Position numbers and translations under genes: made by a program. A model generated the notes under the pieces. It did no database searches. It saw nothing but the letters and a program-made list of their open reading frames with translations, and was not told where the DNA came from. A stretch of DNA of 64,000 nt from Sphingobacteriales bacterium 16-39-50 (GTDB lineage Bacteria > Bacteroidota > Bacteroidia > Sphingobacteriales > Sphingobacteriaceae). How positions within the stretch are numbered: the stretch's first letter is position 1; every line of letters begins with the position of its first letter. This document shows, one piece after another, positions 43,386 to 52,100 of this stretch. The DNA is taken from positions 62,001 through 126,000 of the forward strand of contig NCHA01000005.1 of the NCBI GenBank assembly GCA_002257025.1, given 5' to 3'.

Positions 43386-44354
43386 ATGTTCTTAAATGCG
43401 AATGAGATCCGGGAAAAGGTTTCTCCTGTGGATCTTTTAGCCCATTTGGGTTATACTCCGGCTTATAAATCAGGCAAAGAGTTATTTTATCTTAGTATGC
43501 TCAGGGAAGAAAAAACCGCATCACTTTGTGTAAATGAGCAACTGGGGATATGGTATGATCATGGCGGGCCAAACCGCTCTGGCATTAAAGGAGGAAATGT
43601 AATTGACCTCGGGCTAGCCTATTGGTTCCCTCTTTCCTTTCCAGAAGTGCTTGAAAAGATTAAGGATACCTGTTCTATTGAAATTTCAAAAATCCCTGCT
43701 CAAAAAGAATTAAATCAAAAGGCCAGACCCCGGATCGCAATTAAGGTTCCAAATTATAAAATTGAAGAAATAAAACCGCTGGGCAGTAATCCCGCCATTA
43801 ATGGTTACCTGCAATATAGAGGGGTATGGGAAACAGCTGCGGAACATCTTAAAGAGATTTACTATTATGTAGAGGACAATAAGAAAAATCGAAAGCATTT
43901 TTTTGCAGCCGGATGGAAAAATGAAAATGGCGGATGGGAAGTGCGCAACAAGTATTTTAAAGGTTGCCTGGGTAAAAAGGGAATGAGCTTTATTCAGGGA
44001 GAAGAGAATCGATTGGCGGTTTTTGAAGGATATTTGGATTTCCTAAGTTGGAAACATGAACAAACACTAAACAAGCCTACTGTTTTAATCCTTAATTCCT
44101 TATCTTTTATCTCAGCTGCTATTGTCCGTTCTTCCAAATTTGAAGCGGTGGATGTTTTTTTTGACCATGATCAATCCGGTAGGCATGCTACACAGCAGTT
44201 GTTATCCGCCATTCCTCATGCCAAAGATCGCTCAGATATATACGCCAGCCATAAAGATTATAACGAGAAACATATGGCTGAAAAAGCCGAATTAATGGGC
44301 ATAAGGTCGACTAGTGATTTTTTTAAAAGCCTTAAAGTTGGTTTTAGTAGGTAA
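43386..44354 (+). CDS. Toprim-domain (primase-like) protein
   Basis: A 322-residue protein from ATG 43386 (MFLNANEIREKVSPVDLLAH). The N-terminus has the layout of a CHC2 zinc finger (EEKTASLCVNEQLGIWYDHG and GGNVIDLGLAY), but the zinc-binding cysteines are missing. The C-terminal toprim domain shows LAVFEGYLDFLS (Glu) and VFFDHDQSGRHATQ (Asp-x-Asp). Such proteins are standard in Bacteroidota conjugative elements just ahead of the mobilisation genes and may prime or process the transferred strand. The preceding terminator suggests control by attenuation. Confidence 0.82.
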   Translation: MFLNANEIREKVSPVDLLAHLGYTPAYKSGKELFYLSMLREEKTASLCVNEQLGIWYDHGGPNRSGIKGGNVIDLGLAYWFPLSFPEVLEKIKDTCSIEISKIPAQKELNQKARPRIAIKVPNYKIEEIKPLGSNPAINGYLQYRGVWETAAEHLKEIYYYVEDNKKNRKHFFAAGWKNENGGWEVRNKYFKGCLGKKGMSFIQGEENRLAVFEGYLDFLSWKHEQTLNKPTVLILNSLSFISAAIVRSSKFEAVDVFFDHDQSGRHATQQLLSAIPHAKDRSDIYASHKDYNEKHMAEKAELMGIRSTSDFFKSLKVGFSR

Positions 44355-44806
44355 CTATTTTACAAATCATTCTCTGAAGGGAGAATCTCGTTTAGTATGG
44401 TTCAACTTAGCTTGTTTTAATCAGATCTTACTAATGGGTTATTCAGCTATTCATTTATGCAAATTGCTGTATAGCCGTATATACGAATAGCTATTTGTTT
44501 ATCTAAACAATTCTTTATATAGTCTGCTAACTGATTAGCCAGATATACAACTATCTACTTTTACAATTATTCAATAAGCTACCTAAACAAATAGCGCTAT
44601 ATATAAACAGACATTGATATCAATAATCGAATAGAGGTTAATCTATATATCTGTTTTATGTCTTAATCTAAATAGCTACTTAAACTAATAGCCAGTAACC
44701 TAATTCAACCCATAAGAAGAGCTCCAGAAAGCTTTAGCCTTTAAACCCACATTTGGCAATACCATCTCCTTTAAAAGGTATTAGTCTCAGTCTTTGTTTT
44801 TATACC
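44355..44806. repeat. AT-rich region with three related 20-bp repeats
   Basis: Three copies of a motif lie about 90 bp apart: AATAGCTATTTGTTTATC from 44486 (inverted), AAGCTACCTAAACAAATAGC from 44576 and ATAGCTACTTAAACTAATAG from 44672. They share a TAAACnAATAGC core. The region also has ATAAACAGA facing TCTGTTTTAT. It holds no gene. It lies just upstream of the mobilisation genes and 2 kb before ParA; partition site or transfer-protein binding sites are plausible. Confidence 0.5.
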
Positions 44807-44915
44807 GGCAAGTTGTGTTTTTGGGTACCCAAAAACTCACTTGCCTTTGACCTGCCTTACCCCTGAAGGGGGAAAGGCTGGACAAAGGAGTGAAAAACCG
44901 CGCAACTTGGTTTTT
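44807..44915 (+). other. Candidate origin of transfer (oriT)
   Basis: Three structures lie directly before mobC. A near-perfect 39-bp palindrome spans 44807-44845 (left arm GGCAAGTTGTGTTTTTGGGT, right arm ACCCAAAAACTCACTTGCC). A CCTTACCCC/GGGGGAAAGG hairpin spans 44855-44877. An AAAAACC/GGTTTTT hairpin spans 44893-44915 around CGCGCAACTT. Nested inverted repeats beside MobC and relaxase genes are the usual oriT setting. The nick site is not identifiable from sequence alone. Confidence 0.6.
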
Positions 44916-44948
44916 CTGCAAAACGCCTAAAAGCCTATCCGAAGCCTC

Positions 44949-45359
44949 ATGAAGAAAGCAATTAAGAAAGTTGGTCGGCCGGAAATGACATCAGGAAAAC
45001 GCACGAAGATTATTAAAGCCAGGCTGACAGAAGATGAATTTAACCAAATCTTGATTATTGAAAAAAGCCTCGGTATCACTCGTATGGAACTTATCCGGAC
45101 AAGAGTGCTTTACAATTCAAGTAAGGTTTTGGTTAATGCAGGGGGGCTTTTAAAACAGCTTGATGCTATCGGTGCAGAAATGGGCAGAGGTGGAAATAAC
45201 ATTAATCAACTGGCCAGGCATGCTAATATACTCAATAATGAAGGTTTGCTGACTGAAAGCGTAGCCAGAGAATTTAACGAACTTTTTCGATCCTACATAA
45301 CTATCCAACAAGAATTGGAAAAAGCGATGCGGCAAATCATTCGACTGATGAAATCTTAA
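44949..45359 (+). CDS. mobC: MobC-type mobilisation accessory protein
   Basis: A 136-residue DNA-binding accessory protein. An N-terminal ribbon-helix-helix-like segment (KARLTEDEFNQILIIEKSLG) is followed by the MobC hallmark GRGGNNINQLARHAN (near 77-91) and a helical C-terminus. MobC proteins bind oriT and help the relaxase open the DNA. It lies right after the candidate oriT and 3 nt before the relaxase gene. Confidence 0.87.
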   Translation: MKKAIKKVGRPEMTSGKRTKIIKARLTEDEFNQILIIEKSLGITRMELIRTRVLYNSSKVLVNAGGLLKQLDAIGAEMGRGGNNINQLARHANILNNEGLLTESVAREFNELFRSYITIQQELEKAMRQIIRLMKS

Positions 45360-45362
45360 TCT

Positions 45363-46589
45363 ATGATTGTAAAAATCCTCAATAAATCCGCAGCCTTTAA
45401 AGGAGTAAGTTATAACACCAGCAAGGTTGAAAAAGATAAAGGCGAACTAATGATGGTACAAAACTTCGGGGCTTTACAAGGCTTGGATCATTTACGGCCA
45501 CAGGATTATATCAATTATCTTGAAGCTCAATCTGCCCGAAGTACCCGGACAAAGTTTCCGCAATTCCATGCTGTTATTTCGGCTAAAGGAAGATCACACA
45601 GCAAAGAGCAGTTAACTGACATTGCGGAGCAATGGCTTAAAGGAATGGGCTACAAAGATCAGCCCTATCTGCTGATTTTCCATAAGGATACGAAAAACAA
45701 CCACATACACATGATTACCACTCGCGTGGGAAAAGATGGACGGAAGATCCCTGATTCTTATGAAAAAATAAGATCATACCAGGTATTAAACCGGGTATTA
45801 GGGATAGATGAAAAAAAGGTTGCTTTAGCGGATCTGAAAAATGCTTTATTGTACAACTTTTCCACCCGTGCGCAGTTCATGATGATTTTAGAAGCACAGG
45901 GTTACGCCCTGACTTTATCACCAACAGATTATAAGATCAGCAAGTTTGGTAAAGAACTGGCTCAAATACCTATAACAAAGGTAGATGAGAGAATAGCTGA
46001 CCATCAAAAAGATAAAGAGCGCATCAGCCAGCTGCGGGCGATAATCGAAAAATACAGGCTACAAACAAATCCGGCAATTTATACTATATCCCGTGATCTT
46101 CCGGGAGGAAAGACAAAAACAATTACCAGCTATTCTTCCAAATTGGCAGAAATGCTGAAGGCTAAGTTCGTAGTTCAAATACTATTTCATGCGAAAGATG
46201 ATAAGCACCCTTATGGATACACCATCCTTGATCATGCGCAGAAAGCTGTTTTTAAAGGTGGCGAAGTCATGTCCTTAAAAGAGTTTATTGACCCCTTACA
46301 ACCCGGAGTCAAAGAGGAAACCAGCCCTGAATTTTCTGGAATAATGAAAGAGATATCCCAGGACAATCTGGCTTTTGATGAGGAAACTCCTAATGAATAT
46401 TCAAGTGAAAATCAAAATCCGGATGAAACCCATGCTATAACTACTGAACCTTCACCCGAACAGGATGGTACAGGAATATCACCTGTTATGTCTGAATTGC
46501 AAATAGATATTGCTGATGACATTGACGATGAAGCGATACACGGACGGAATCGGCGCAAGAAAAGAAAATCAAGAACAAATACCCGATAA
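45363..46589 (+). CDS. Relaxase / mobilisation nuclease (MobA/MobB family)
   Basis: A 408-residue relaxase. The N-terminus holds candidate catalytic tyrosine SYNTSK. The metal-binding motif is HKDTKNNHIHMITTR (near 100-114), preceded by HAVISAKGRSHS. Together they fit the relaxase/mobilisation nuclease family (PF03432). The C-terminal 110 residues are acidic and disordered, ending in a basic tail (GRNRRKKRKS), possibly a secretion or coupling signal. It would nick oriT and lead the strand to the coupling protein. Confidence 0.9.
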   Translation: MIVKILNKSAAFKGVSYNTSKVEKDKGELMMVQNFGALQGLDHLRPQDYINYLEAQSARSTRTKFPQFHAVISAKGRSHSKEQLTDIAEQWLKGMGYKDQPYLLIFHKDTKNNHIHMITTRVGKDGRKIPDSYEKIRSYQVLNRVLGIDEKKVALADLKNALLYNFSTRAQFMMILEAQGYALTLSPTDYKISKFGKELAQIPITKVDERIADHQKDKERISQLRAIIEKYRLQTNPAIYTISRDLPGGKTKTITSYSSKLAEMLKAKFVVQILFHAKDDKHPYGYTILDHAQKAVFKGGEVMSLKEFIDPLQPGVKEETSPEFSGIMKEISQDNLAFDEETPNEYSSENQNPDETHAITTEPSPEQDGTGISPVMSELQIDIADDIDDEAIHGRNRRKKRKSRTNTR

Positions 46590-46607
46590 CTTTATAAAAT
46601 TCATGAA

Positions 46608-47243
46608 ATGGTTATACTAATAGGCAATCAAAAAGGCGGCGCAGGTAAGAGTACGCTCACCCTGCTATTTGCCAATTATTTAGCTACCATTCGCAAGCGA
46701 AGGGTGACTGTACTGGACATGGATTATCAGCAGTCCATCGCCTCCAAATCTGAAAAAGCGAAAATTTTGGAAAACCAGCCGGACTATGAAGTGATCCCTT
46801 CAGATCTCAAGCATTTTCCTATGCTGCTAAATGTATTAAACAAGAATAAAGGCGAGATCGTACTCATCGACTTGCCAGGCAAGATGGACGATGACGGGCT
46901 GATCCCCGTGTTCCTGGCCGGAGATATGATCTTATGCCCGTTTAATTATGATGAATTCTCTGTTGACTCAACACTACTGTTTGCGATGGTCGCCAGGAAG
47001 ATTAATAACCATGCACCATTTATTTTTATTCCCAACCGTATCAAAAACACGGTGAAATACGAAACCAGGCTTGAAGTCGAAAAGGTGTTACAACGCTTTG
47101 GTGTCATAACACCTGGCATTGCTGACCGTGTAGATTTCCAAAGGATCAGCACGGTACATACGCCTCTTATCCTATTACCGGTAATCCTTCCGATCCTTGA
47201 TCTGGTTTACGAAGCCTATCTTTTGAAGGAGGAACAGCCATGA
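46608..47243 (+). CDS. ParA-family ATPase
   Basis: A 211-residue Walker-type ATPase with a deviant Walker A IGNQKGGAGKSTLTLLFANY and Walker B region IVLIDLPGKMDDD. It corresponds in position to TraA of Bacteroidota conjugative elements. It may position the element or the transfer apparatus. The stop overlaps the next start (ATGA). Confidence 0.88.
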   Translation: MVILIGNQKGGAGKSTLTLLFANYLATIRKRRVTVLDMDYQQSIASKSEKAKILENQPDYEVIPSDLKHFPMLLNVLNKNKGEIVLIDLPGKMDDDGLIPVFLAGDMILCPFNYDEFSVDSTLLFAMVARKINNHAPFIFIPNRIKNTVKYETRLEVEKVLQRFGVITPGIADRVDFQRISTVHTPLILLPVILPILDLVYEAYLLKEEQP

Positions 47244-47599
47244 CTGGTATTAAATCTCTTGCTGATGAACTGAGGGAAAAAATCCGATCGCAGGACGCAG
47301 AAAATCCGATAACATCTAAAGAAAACCCTCCTGAAAAAACTAAAAAGCCTTTTGCACTTAAAGTAACGGATAAGGAAATTGCATCTCTATTTAATGCTCT
47401 TGCTGCCTACGAGCTTTGCGGCTCTGACAAAATGCTAATTCGCCTCGATACCCGGACAACCAATTTGCTGAAGCAACTAAAGCTGGCCAAAGGTATTGAC
47501 ATGAACAAGTTCATTGCCTACAGTTTGCAAGTTTTCCTGGAACAGCATCCCTGGCTCAGCTCTTATATTAAAGAAACCCTTAAAAACACTGACTTATGA
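47240..47599 (+). CDS. TraB-position protein, DUF3408-like
   Basis: A 119-residue basic protein with a disordered N-terminus and a C-terminal helix-turn-helix or ribbon-helix-helix-like part (IRLDTRTTNLLKQLKLAKGI). It overlaps ParA and the next gene by 4 nt each (ATGA). Its position after ParA equals that of DUF3408 proteins in related elements. It may be the DNA-binding partner of ParA. Identity is by context and weak likeness. Confidence 0.5.
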   Translation: MTGIKSLADELREKIRSQDAENPITSKENPPEKTKKPFALKVTDKEIASLFNALAAYELCGSDKMLIRLDTRTTNLLKQLKLAKGIDMNKFIAYSLQVFLEQHPWLSSYIKETLKNTDL

Positions 47600-47940
47600 C
47601 ATGGACAAATTTTTTATTGATTTTATTAGTGACTTATCTCACCTACTATGGGCTGAATGTAATCTTTGACCTTTTTATGGCTCGCAAACAACCAGGGTCC
47701 GAAAGTGATCAGGATGTATTGTTTTTCAATGAAGATAATAGCCCTGAGCTGATTACTTATGAAGAAGAGTTGGAAACACCAGCACCTCCATCTGTATCGG
47801 AAAATCCAGAGCCGGACGCTCCAAAACAGTCCAGTTTTACATCGGGACTGCTTAGATCAACAGGCGCCGTTGGCATTAAAGAGTTATTCAATCTGGCAAA
47901 GGATGACCTCATCGAATATACCAGGGCGATCCCTTATTAA
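47596..47940 (+). CDS. Small membrane protein in TraD position
   Basis: A 114-residue protein with one N-terminal helix (about 5-25). An acidic, proline-rich middle (ETPAPPSVSENPEPDAPK) leads to a C-terminal helix (GLLRSTGAVGIKELFNLAKD). It overlaps the previous gene by 4 nt. It has no recognised domain and is placed like TraD in related operons. Confidence 0.45.
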   Translation: MTWTNFLLILLVTYLTYYGLNVIFDLFMARKQPGSESDQDVLFFNEDNSPELITYEEELETPAPPSVSENPEPDAPKQSSFTSGLLRSTGAVGIKELFNLAKDDLIEYTRAIPY

Positions 47941-47991
47941 ACTTTATTGCTACGTATGATTTCTTCACGTTCACCTTAATCAAATTCCAGG

Positions 47992-48315
47992 ATGAAAACC
48001 ATTCCTCAATTTTTGAAGGCAGCTTTGGCTGCCTTTTTTATTGCATTACCTTTTTTTTGCTCTGCTCAACAACCACCTGGTATAAATGAATTCTACCGGG
48101 TAAGCGGCGAAATGCACCGCTGGTATTTCAGTCTGTCCGATCTGGTTTTGGTGGTCGGTGCGATCAGCGGAATACTTGGATGTCTGAGAATCTATACCAA
48201 CTGGCAATCCGGCAAACATCATCACATAGATGCCCAGGTTATGGGCTGGTTCTTTTCCTGCCTTTTCCTAACGTTGATCGGTGTTTTTCTCAGAGCTCTA
48301 TTCAGGGTCAATTAA
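47992..48315 (+). CDS. DUF4134 (TraE-like) membrane protein, divergent copy
   Basis: A 107-residue protein with a signal-like first helix ending CSAQQ and two more helices (SDLVLVVGAISGILGCLRIY and VMGWFFSCLFLTLIGVFLRA). The pattern matches the next gene, a DUF4134 protein, but is more divergent. Two helices with a short cytoplasmic loop resemble VirB2/VirB3-sized pilin-like proteins. It lies 51 nt after the TraD-like gene. Confidence 0.65.
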   Translation: MKTIPQFLKAALAAFFIALPFFCSAQQPPGINEFYRVSGEMHRWYFSLSDLVLVVGAISGILGCLRIYTNWQSGKHHHIDAQVMGWFFSCLFLTLIGVFLRALFRVN

Positions 48316-48354
48316 CTCTTCATTTAAACATTAACCTTTTTAATTCTTACTCTT

Positions 48355-48669
48355 ATGACAAGTAAAACTCAAAAACTGTTATCATTTGCTGCGCTGTTTA
48401 CTGTAGCAGTACAAACCGCCATGGCTCAAGGAGGCGGCGGCACAACCGGAATCAATGCAGCAACATCTTCGCTGACAAGTTACATAGATCCAGTATCAAC
48501 ATTAACCCTTGCGATTGGGGCGGTAGTTGGAATCATAGGAGGTGTACGCGTATACATCAAATGGAATTCCGGCGATAACGACATCAACAAAGAACTTATG
48601 GGCTGGGGAGGATCGTGCCTCTTCCTGGTTTTGGTGTCGGTGGTCATTAAGGCATTTTTTGGTGTTTGA
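48355..48669 (+). CDS. traE: TraE (DUF4134) membrane protein
   Basis: A 104-residue protein with a signal peptide (LFTVAVQTAMAQ) and two helices: PVSTLTLAIGAVVGIIGGVR and MGWGGSCLFLVLVSVVIKAF. This is DUF4134, TraE in CTnDOT, probably a pilin-like subunit (VirB2 equivalent). Its TGA overlaps the ATG of traF. It is the second of a tandem pair. Confidence 0.85.
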   Translation: MTSKTQKLLSFAALFTVAVQTAMAQGGGGTTGINAATSSLTSYIDPVSTLTLAIGAVVGIIGGVRVYIKWNSGDNDINKELMGWGGSCLFLVLVSVVIKAFFGV

Positions 48670-48977
48670 TGATTCGCAAATTTTCCATATACAAGGGGCT
48701 GCAGAAGCCTCTTGTATATAAGGGATTTAAAGGAAAGTTTATTGCCTGGGGAATCGGGTCCCTCGCTTTGGGTTTGGTATCAGGGGGATTATTGGGTGCC
48801 CTGACCAATATGTATCTGGGTGGGATAGTTACAATACTATCCATTGCCGGAGGACTTTCCTATACCTTTTTCCAGCAGAAGAACGGCTTGCATTCAAAAA
48901 CCCACCACAAAGGAGTCTTTATACATCCCATTAATTTAAAAATAAATTATGCAAACACATCAAAAGACCGCATTTAG
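48669..48977 (+). CDS. traF: TraF (DUF4133) membrane protein
   Basis: A 102-residue protein from ATG 48669 in the TGATG junction. It opens FSIYKGLQKPLVYKGFKGKF followed by two helices. DUF4133/TraF is the VirB3 counterpart and is encoded just before the VirB4 ATPase, as here. It overlaps traG by 29 nt. Confidence 0.85.
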   Translation: MIRKFSIYKGLQKPLVYKGFKGKFIAWGIGSLALGLVSGGLLGALTNMYLGGIVTILSIAGGLSYTFFQQKNGLHSKTHHKGVFIHPINLKINYANTSKDRI

Positions 48978-51444
48978 AATACCCTATGCCGGTATTGATC
49001 CTGATGATGGTCATGCTGTACTGTACGGGGAAAGAGGTGATTTCTCAATGATCTTTCAGATTCGGAATTCTGTTTTGCATTACGGTGCAGATCCTGATGC
49101 CTATTCAGCTTACCACCACCTGTTGCTCAACATCATCAAAATCCTGGGTGAAGGGTATATCATACAGAAGCAAGATGTATTCTCCCGCCAAAAATATCAG
49201 CCTAAGCCTGCTACGGAATTTCTACAACAGAAATACAATGAACATTTTGAAGGAAGGGAGTACACCAGCATCAGCACCTATCTTATTCTGACACGCCAGG
49301 TTAAAAGAGGGGCATTTTATGTATACGATAAAAAAGTGCTGAATGATTTTCATCAGCATCGGGGCAAGATATATGACCTGTTGAACGGTTCAGGCTTAAG
49401 CCCTCATCTTTTAGATGAAACGGAGATCAATCGCTATATCACCGCTATCCTGGGCATGGAGTTTTCATCAGGACACGCTGCCCTGGATAATATAAGAGCT
49501 GGAGATCAGCAACTGGAGATTGGTACAAGGGCGTTACGTAATATCAGCCTGATCAATACAGATTCGATTGACCTGCCGGAAAAGCTGGGCACATATATTG
49601 AAAAGCATGACGGGAAGAACCTTCGGGAATTCCCGGTTGATAACCTTTCATTTCTGCATCAAGTTCCCGGCTATCAGTGCATCGTTTATAATCAGGTGAT
49701 TGAGATTCCCGGACAACAGCTTACACTGAATAAACTGGAATTAAAACGTAAACGACATTCCGGAGTACCGGATCCTGCTAACCTGATTTGTGTGGAGGAT
49801 ATTGATCAGCTCCTTGTCGATGTGGCCAGGGAGAATCAGTTGCTGGTAAATGCTCATTATAATATTATAGTTTGCGCAGAGGCTTCCAAAATCAGCAAGG
49901 CCGCCAATTTTATTGAAGCAGCACTTTTCCAGCAAGGTATCATCCCTTCGCGGAATGCCTACAACCAACTGGAGCTTTTTCGCTCTGCTCTTCCCGGCAA
50001 TGCAGTAGAATTGAAAAAATACGACTGGTTTTTGACGACATCAGATGCGGCCCTGTGCTTTTTTTTCAAAGAATCGATGCTAACCGATGAGGATTCAGAT
50101 TTTCTAATTCGCTTCACCGACCGCCAGGGAATTCCGGTAGGCATAGACCCTGCGGATCTGCCGATGCGTACGGGCCGAATTAATAATCGTTCAAAATTTG
50201 TTCTGGGTGGCAGTGGCAGCGGAAAATCTTTTTTTATGTGCGCACTCCTTGAACAATATATGCTTTACAATATGGATGTGGTTATTGTCGATGTAGGTCA
50301 TTCATATTCCGGTTTGTGTGCCTACTTCGGTGGTAAATATTACACTTATACTGAAAAGAACCCAATCACGATGAATCCGTTCTCGATCAGCGAAAGTGAA
50401 TATAACATTGAGAAAAAAGATTTTTTAAAAACCTTGATAGGGTTGCTTCTTAAAGGAGCCGAAGGCTCAATCTCGCAGATAGAAGATACCATATTTTCGA
50501 ATGTGATCTCCGCTTATTATTCTGACTACTTTATGCCGGAATCTGAAAATAAAACAGATGCTCTAAATTTTGATTCCTTTTATAATTATTCGGTAGAGAA
50601 GATTAGAGAGATTAAAGATCATGAAAAGGTCAGTTTTGACCTTGATGAATACCGTTATGTTTTAAAGAAATTTTGCAGAGGCGGTGAATACGGATCGCTC
50701 TTAAATGAAACCTCTGATGTTTCCGTATTTACTGAAAGGTTTATCGTCTACGAAATAGATTCCATCAAAGAGAATAAGGTTTTATTTCCCATAGTGACCC
50801 TGATCATTATGGATGTGGTTTTACAGAAGATGCGCCACCGCACAGGACAACGTAAAGCCCTGATCCTTGAAGAAGCCTGGAAAGCTATTGCATCACCCTT
50901 AATGGCAGGGTACATTCTTTATTTATATAAAACCATGCGCAAATTCTGGGGGGAACCTATTGTGGTCACCCAGGAGCTTGGAGATATTTTGGGTAATGCG
51001 GTGGTCAAAGACAGTATCCTGAATAACTCTGATTCCATTTGCCTGCTGGATCAAAGCAAGTTCAAGGAGAATTACGATGATATCGCAAAACTGCTTTCAT
51101 TAACACCAATTGAACAGAAAAAGATCTTCACCATTAATCAACTTGACAACAAGGAAGGTCGTGGAAAATTTAAGGAAGTGTATATCCGCAGGGGATCAAG
51201 CGGCGAAGTTTATGGTGTGGAAGTCTCGCTATTTCAATACTTGACTTATACCACCGAAAAGCCGGAAAAAAATGCCGTTGAAACCTACATGAGGGCTTAC
51301 GGATCTTACCAGGCAGGGTTGGAAGCTTTTGTTTCCGATCTGGAGCGAAGCAGCTTGAAGCTTGAAACATTTGTCCGAAAAGTTAATCTGGAAGGGATAC
51401 TCCCAGTTGGTTCTTTAGAATATTTTAAACCTGATTTTATATGA
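48949..51444 (+). CDS. traG: TraG, VirB4-type conjugation ATPase
   Basis: An 831-residue ATPase that powers the mating-pair apparatus. Walker A is GGSGSGKSFFM (near 420), Walker B is KALILEEAW (near 640), and an ASCE arginine/glutamine region follows (VVTQELGDILGN). The N-terminal half fits the VirB4 family. Its stop overlaps the following gene (ATGA). In Bacteroidota this gene is called traG although it is not the coupling protein. Confidence 0.93.
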   Translation: MQTHQKTAFRIPYAGIDPDDGHAVLYGERGDFSMIFQIRNSVLHYGADPDAYSAYHHLLLNIIKILGEGYIIQKQDVFSRQKYQPKPATEFLQQKYNEHFEGREYTSISTYLILTRQVKRGAFYVYDKKVLNDFHQHRGKIYDLLNGSGLSPHLLDETEINRYITAILGMEFSSGHAALDNIRAGDQQLEIGTRALRNISLINTDSIDLPEKLGTYIEKHDGKNLREFPVDNLSFLHQVPGYQCIVYNQVIEIPGQQLTLNKLELKRKRHSGVPDPANLICVEDIDQLLVDVARENQLLVNAHYNIIVCAEASKISKAANFIEAALFQQGIIPSRNAYNQLELFRSALPGNAVELKKYDWFLTTSDAALCFFFKESMLTDEDSDFLIRFTDRQGIPVGIDPADLPMRTGRINNRSKFVLGGSGSGKSFFMCALLEQYMLYNMDVVIVDVGHSYSGLCAYFGGKYYTYTEKNPITMNPFSISESEYNIEKKDFLKTLIGLLLKGAEGSISQIEDTIFSNVISAYYSDYFMPESENKTDALNFDSFYNYSVEKIREIKDHEKVSFDLDEYRYVLKKFCRGGEYGSLLNETSDVSVFTERFIVYEIDSIKENKVLFPIVTLIIMDVVLQKMRHRTGQRKALILEEAWKAIASPLMAGYILYLYKTMRKFWGEPIVVTQELGDILGNAVVKDSILNNSDSICLLDQSKFKENYDDIAKLLSLTPIEQKKIFTINQLDNKEGRGKFKEVYIRRGSSGEVYGVEVSLFQYLTYTTEKPEKNAVETYMRAYGSYQAGLEAFVSDLERSSLKLETFVRKVNLEGILPVGSLEYFKPDFI

Positions 51445-52100
51445 AAAAGCTAATCTCAATTTTAGGGTTTTGCCTGCTGGTTTTGCCGGGTTTTACCCAG
51501 ATCTACATCGATCCGGCGACAGCCGGTGCAACGGCAGCCCATTCAGGAATCATTAATGGCCAGCTTAATAAAACCAACGATAATCTGACCTTGATACAAC
51601 GCGGACAACTGGCGGTAACAGGGCAACTGGTAATAGTAAACGACTTGCAAAACCAGATCTATAAAGGTTTGAGTGAGGTATCGGGCGTAGTCCGATCATT
51701 ACTTGCGGTAAAGGATATTACCGAAATCAGTATTGACATAGTGGAAGATGTAAACAAGGCGGTCACTATTGCCCAAAGCAATCCTGCGCTGTTGCTATTT
51801 GCGGAAGGGGGTGCTAGGGAGTTTAAAACACGGGCTACCAACCTGGCGGCAGAGGTCAGTTCATTTGTATTACAAGGCGGTAAGAGTAACCTCATGGATT
51901 CGGGAGAACGGGCAAAACTGTTGAACAGGATCGTTAATGAATTGATGATCTTACGGGGTGTGGCCTACGGTATGTACCGCTCCATGTACTGGGCAAAACA
52001 GCGTGGGATACTAAATTCTCTGAACCCCTATGCGGGGTATATCAATATCGATAAACAGATCGCTGATGATATTATCCGAAATGCCAAATACCTGAAGTAA
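51441..52100 (+). CDS. Exported conjugation protein, first of four related genes (TraI-position)
   Basis: A 219-residue protein with a signal peptide ending GFTQI. A helical body (TNDNLTLIQRGQLAVTGQLV) follows, with a C-terminal motif NIDKQIADDII that recurs in the next genes. It sits in the place of TraI (DUF4141) in CTnDOT, a VirB5-like position. Its TAATG junction couples it to the next gene. Role in the apparatus is inferred. Confidence 0.6.
   Translation: MKKLISILGFCLLVLPGFTQIYIDPATAGATAAHSGIINGQLNKTNDNLTLIQRGQLAVTGQLVIVNDLQNQIYKGLSEVSGVVRSLLAVKDITEISIDIVEDVNKAVTIAQSNPALLLFAEGGAREFKTRATNLAAEVSSFVLQGGKSNLMDSGERAKLLNRIVNELMILRGVAYGMYRSMYWAKQRGILNSLNPYAGYINIDKQIADDIIRNAKYLK

Noticed and set aside
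44355-44806. CRISPR array
   Set aside because: The repeats are only partly alike, one is inverted, there are just three, and no cas genes are present.
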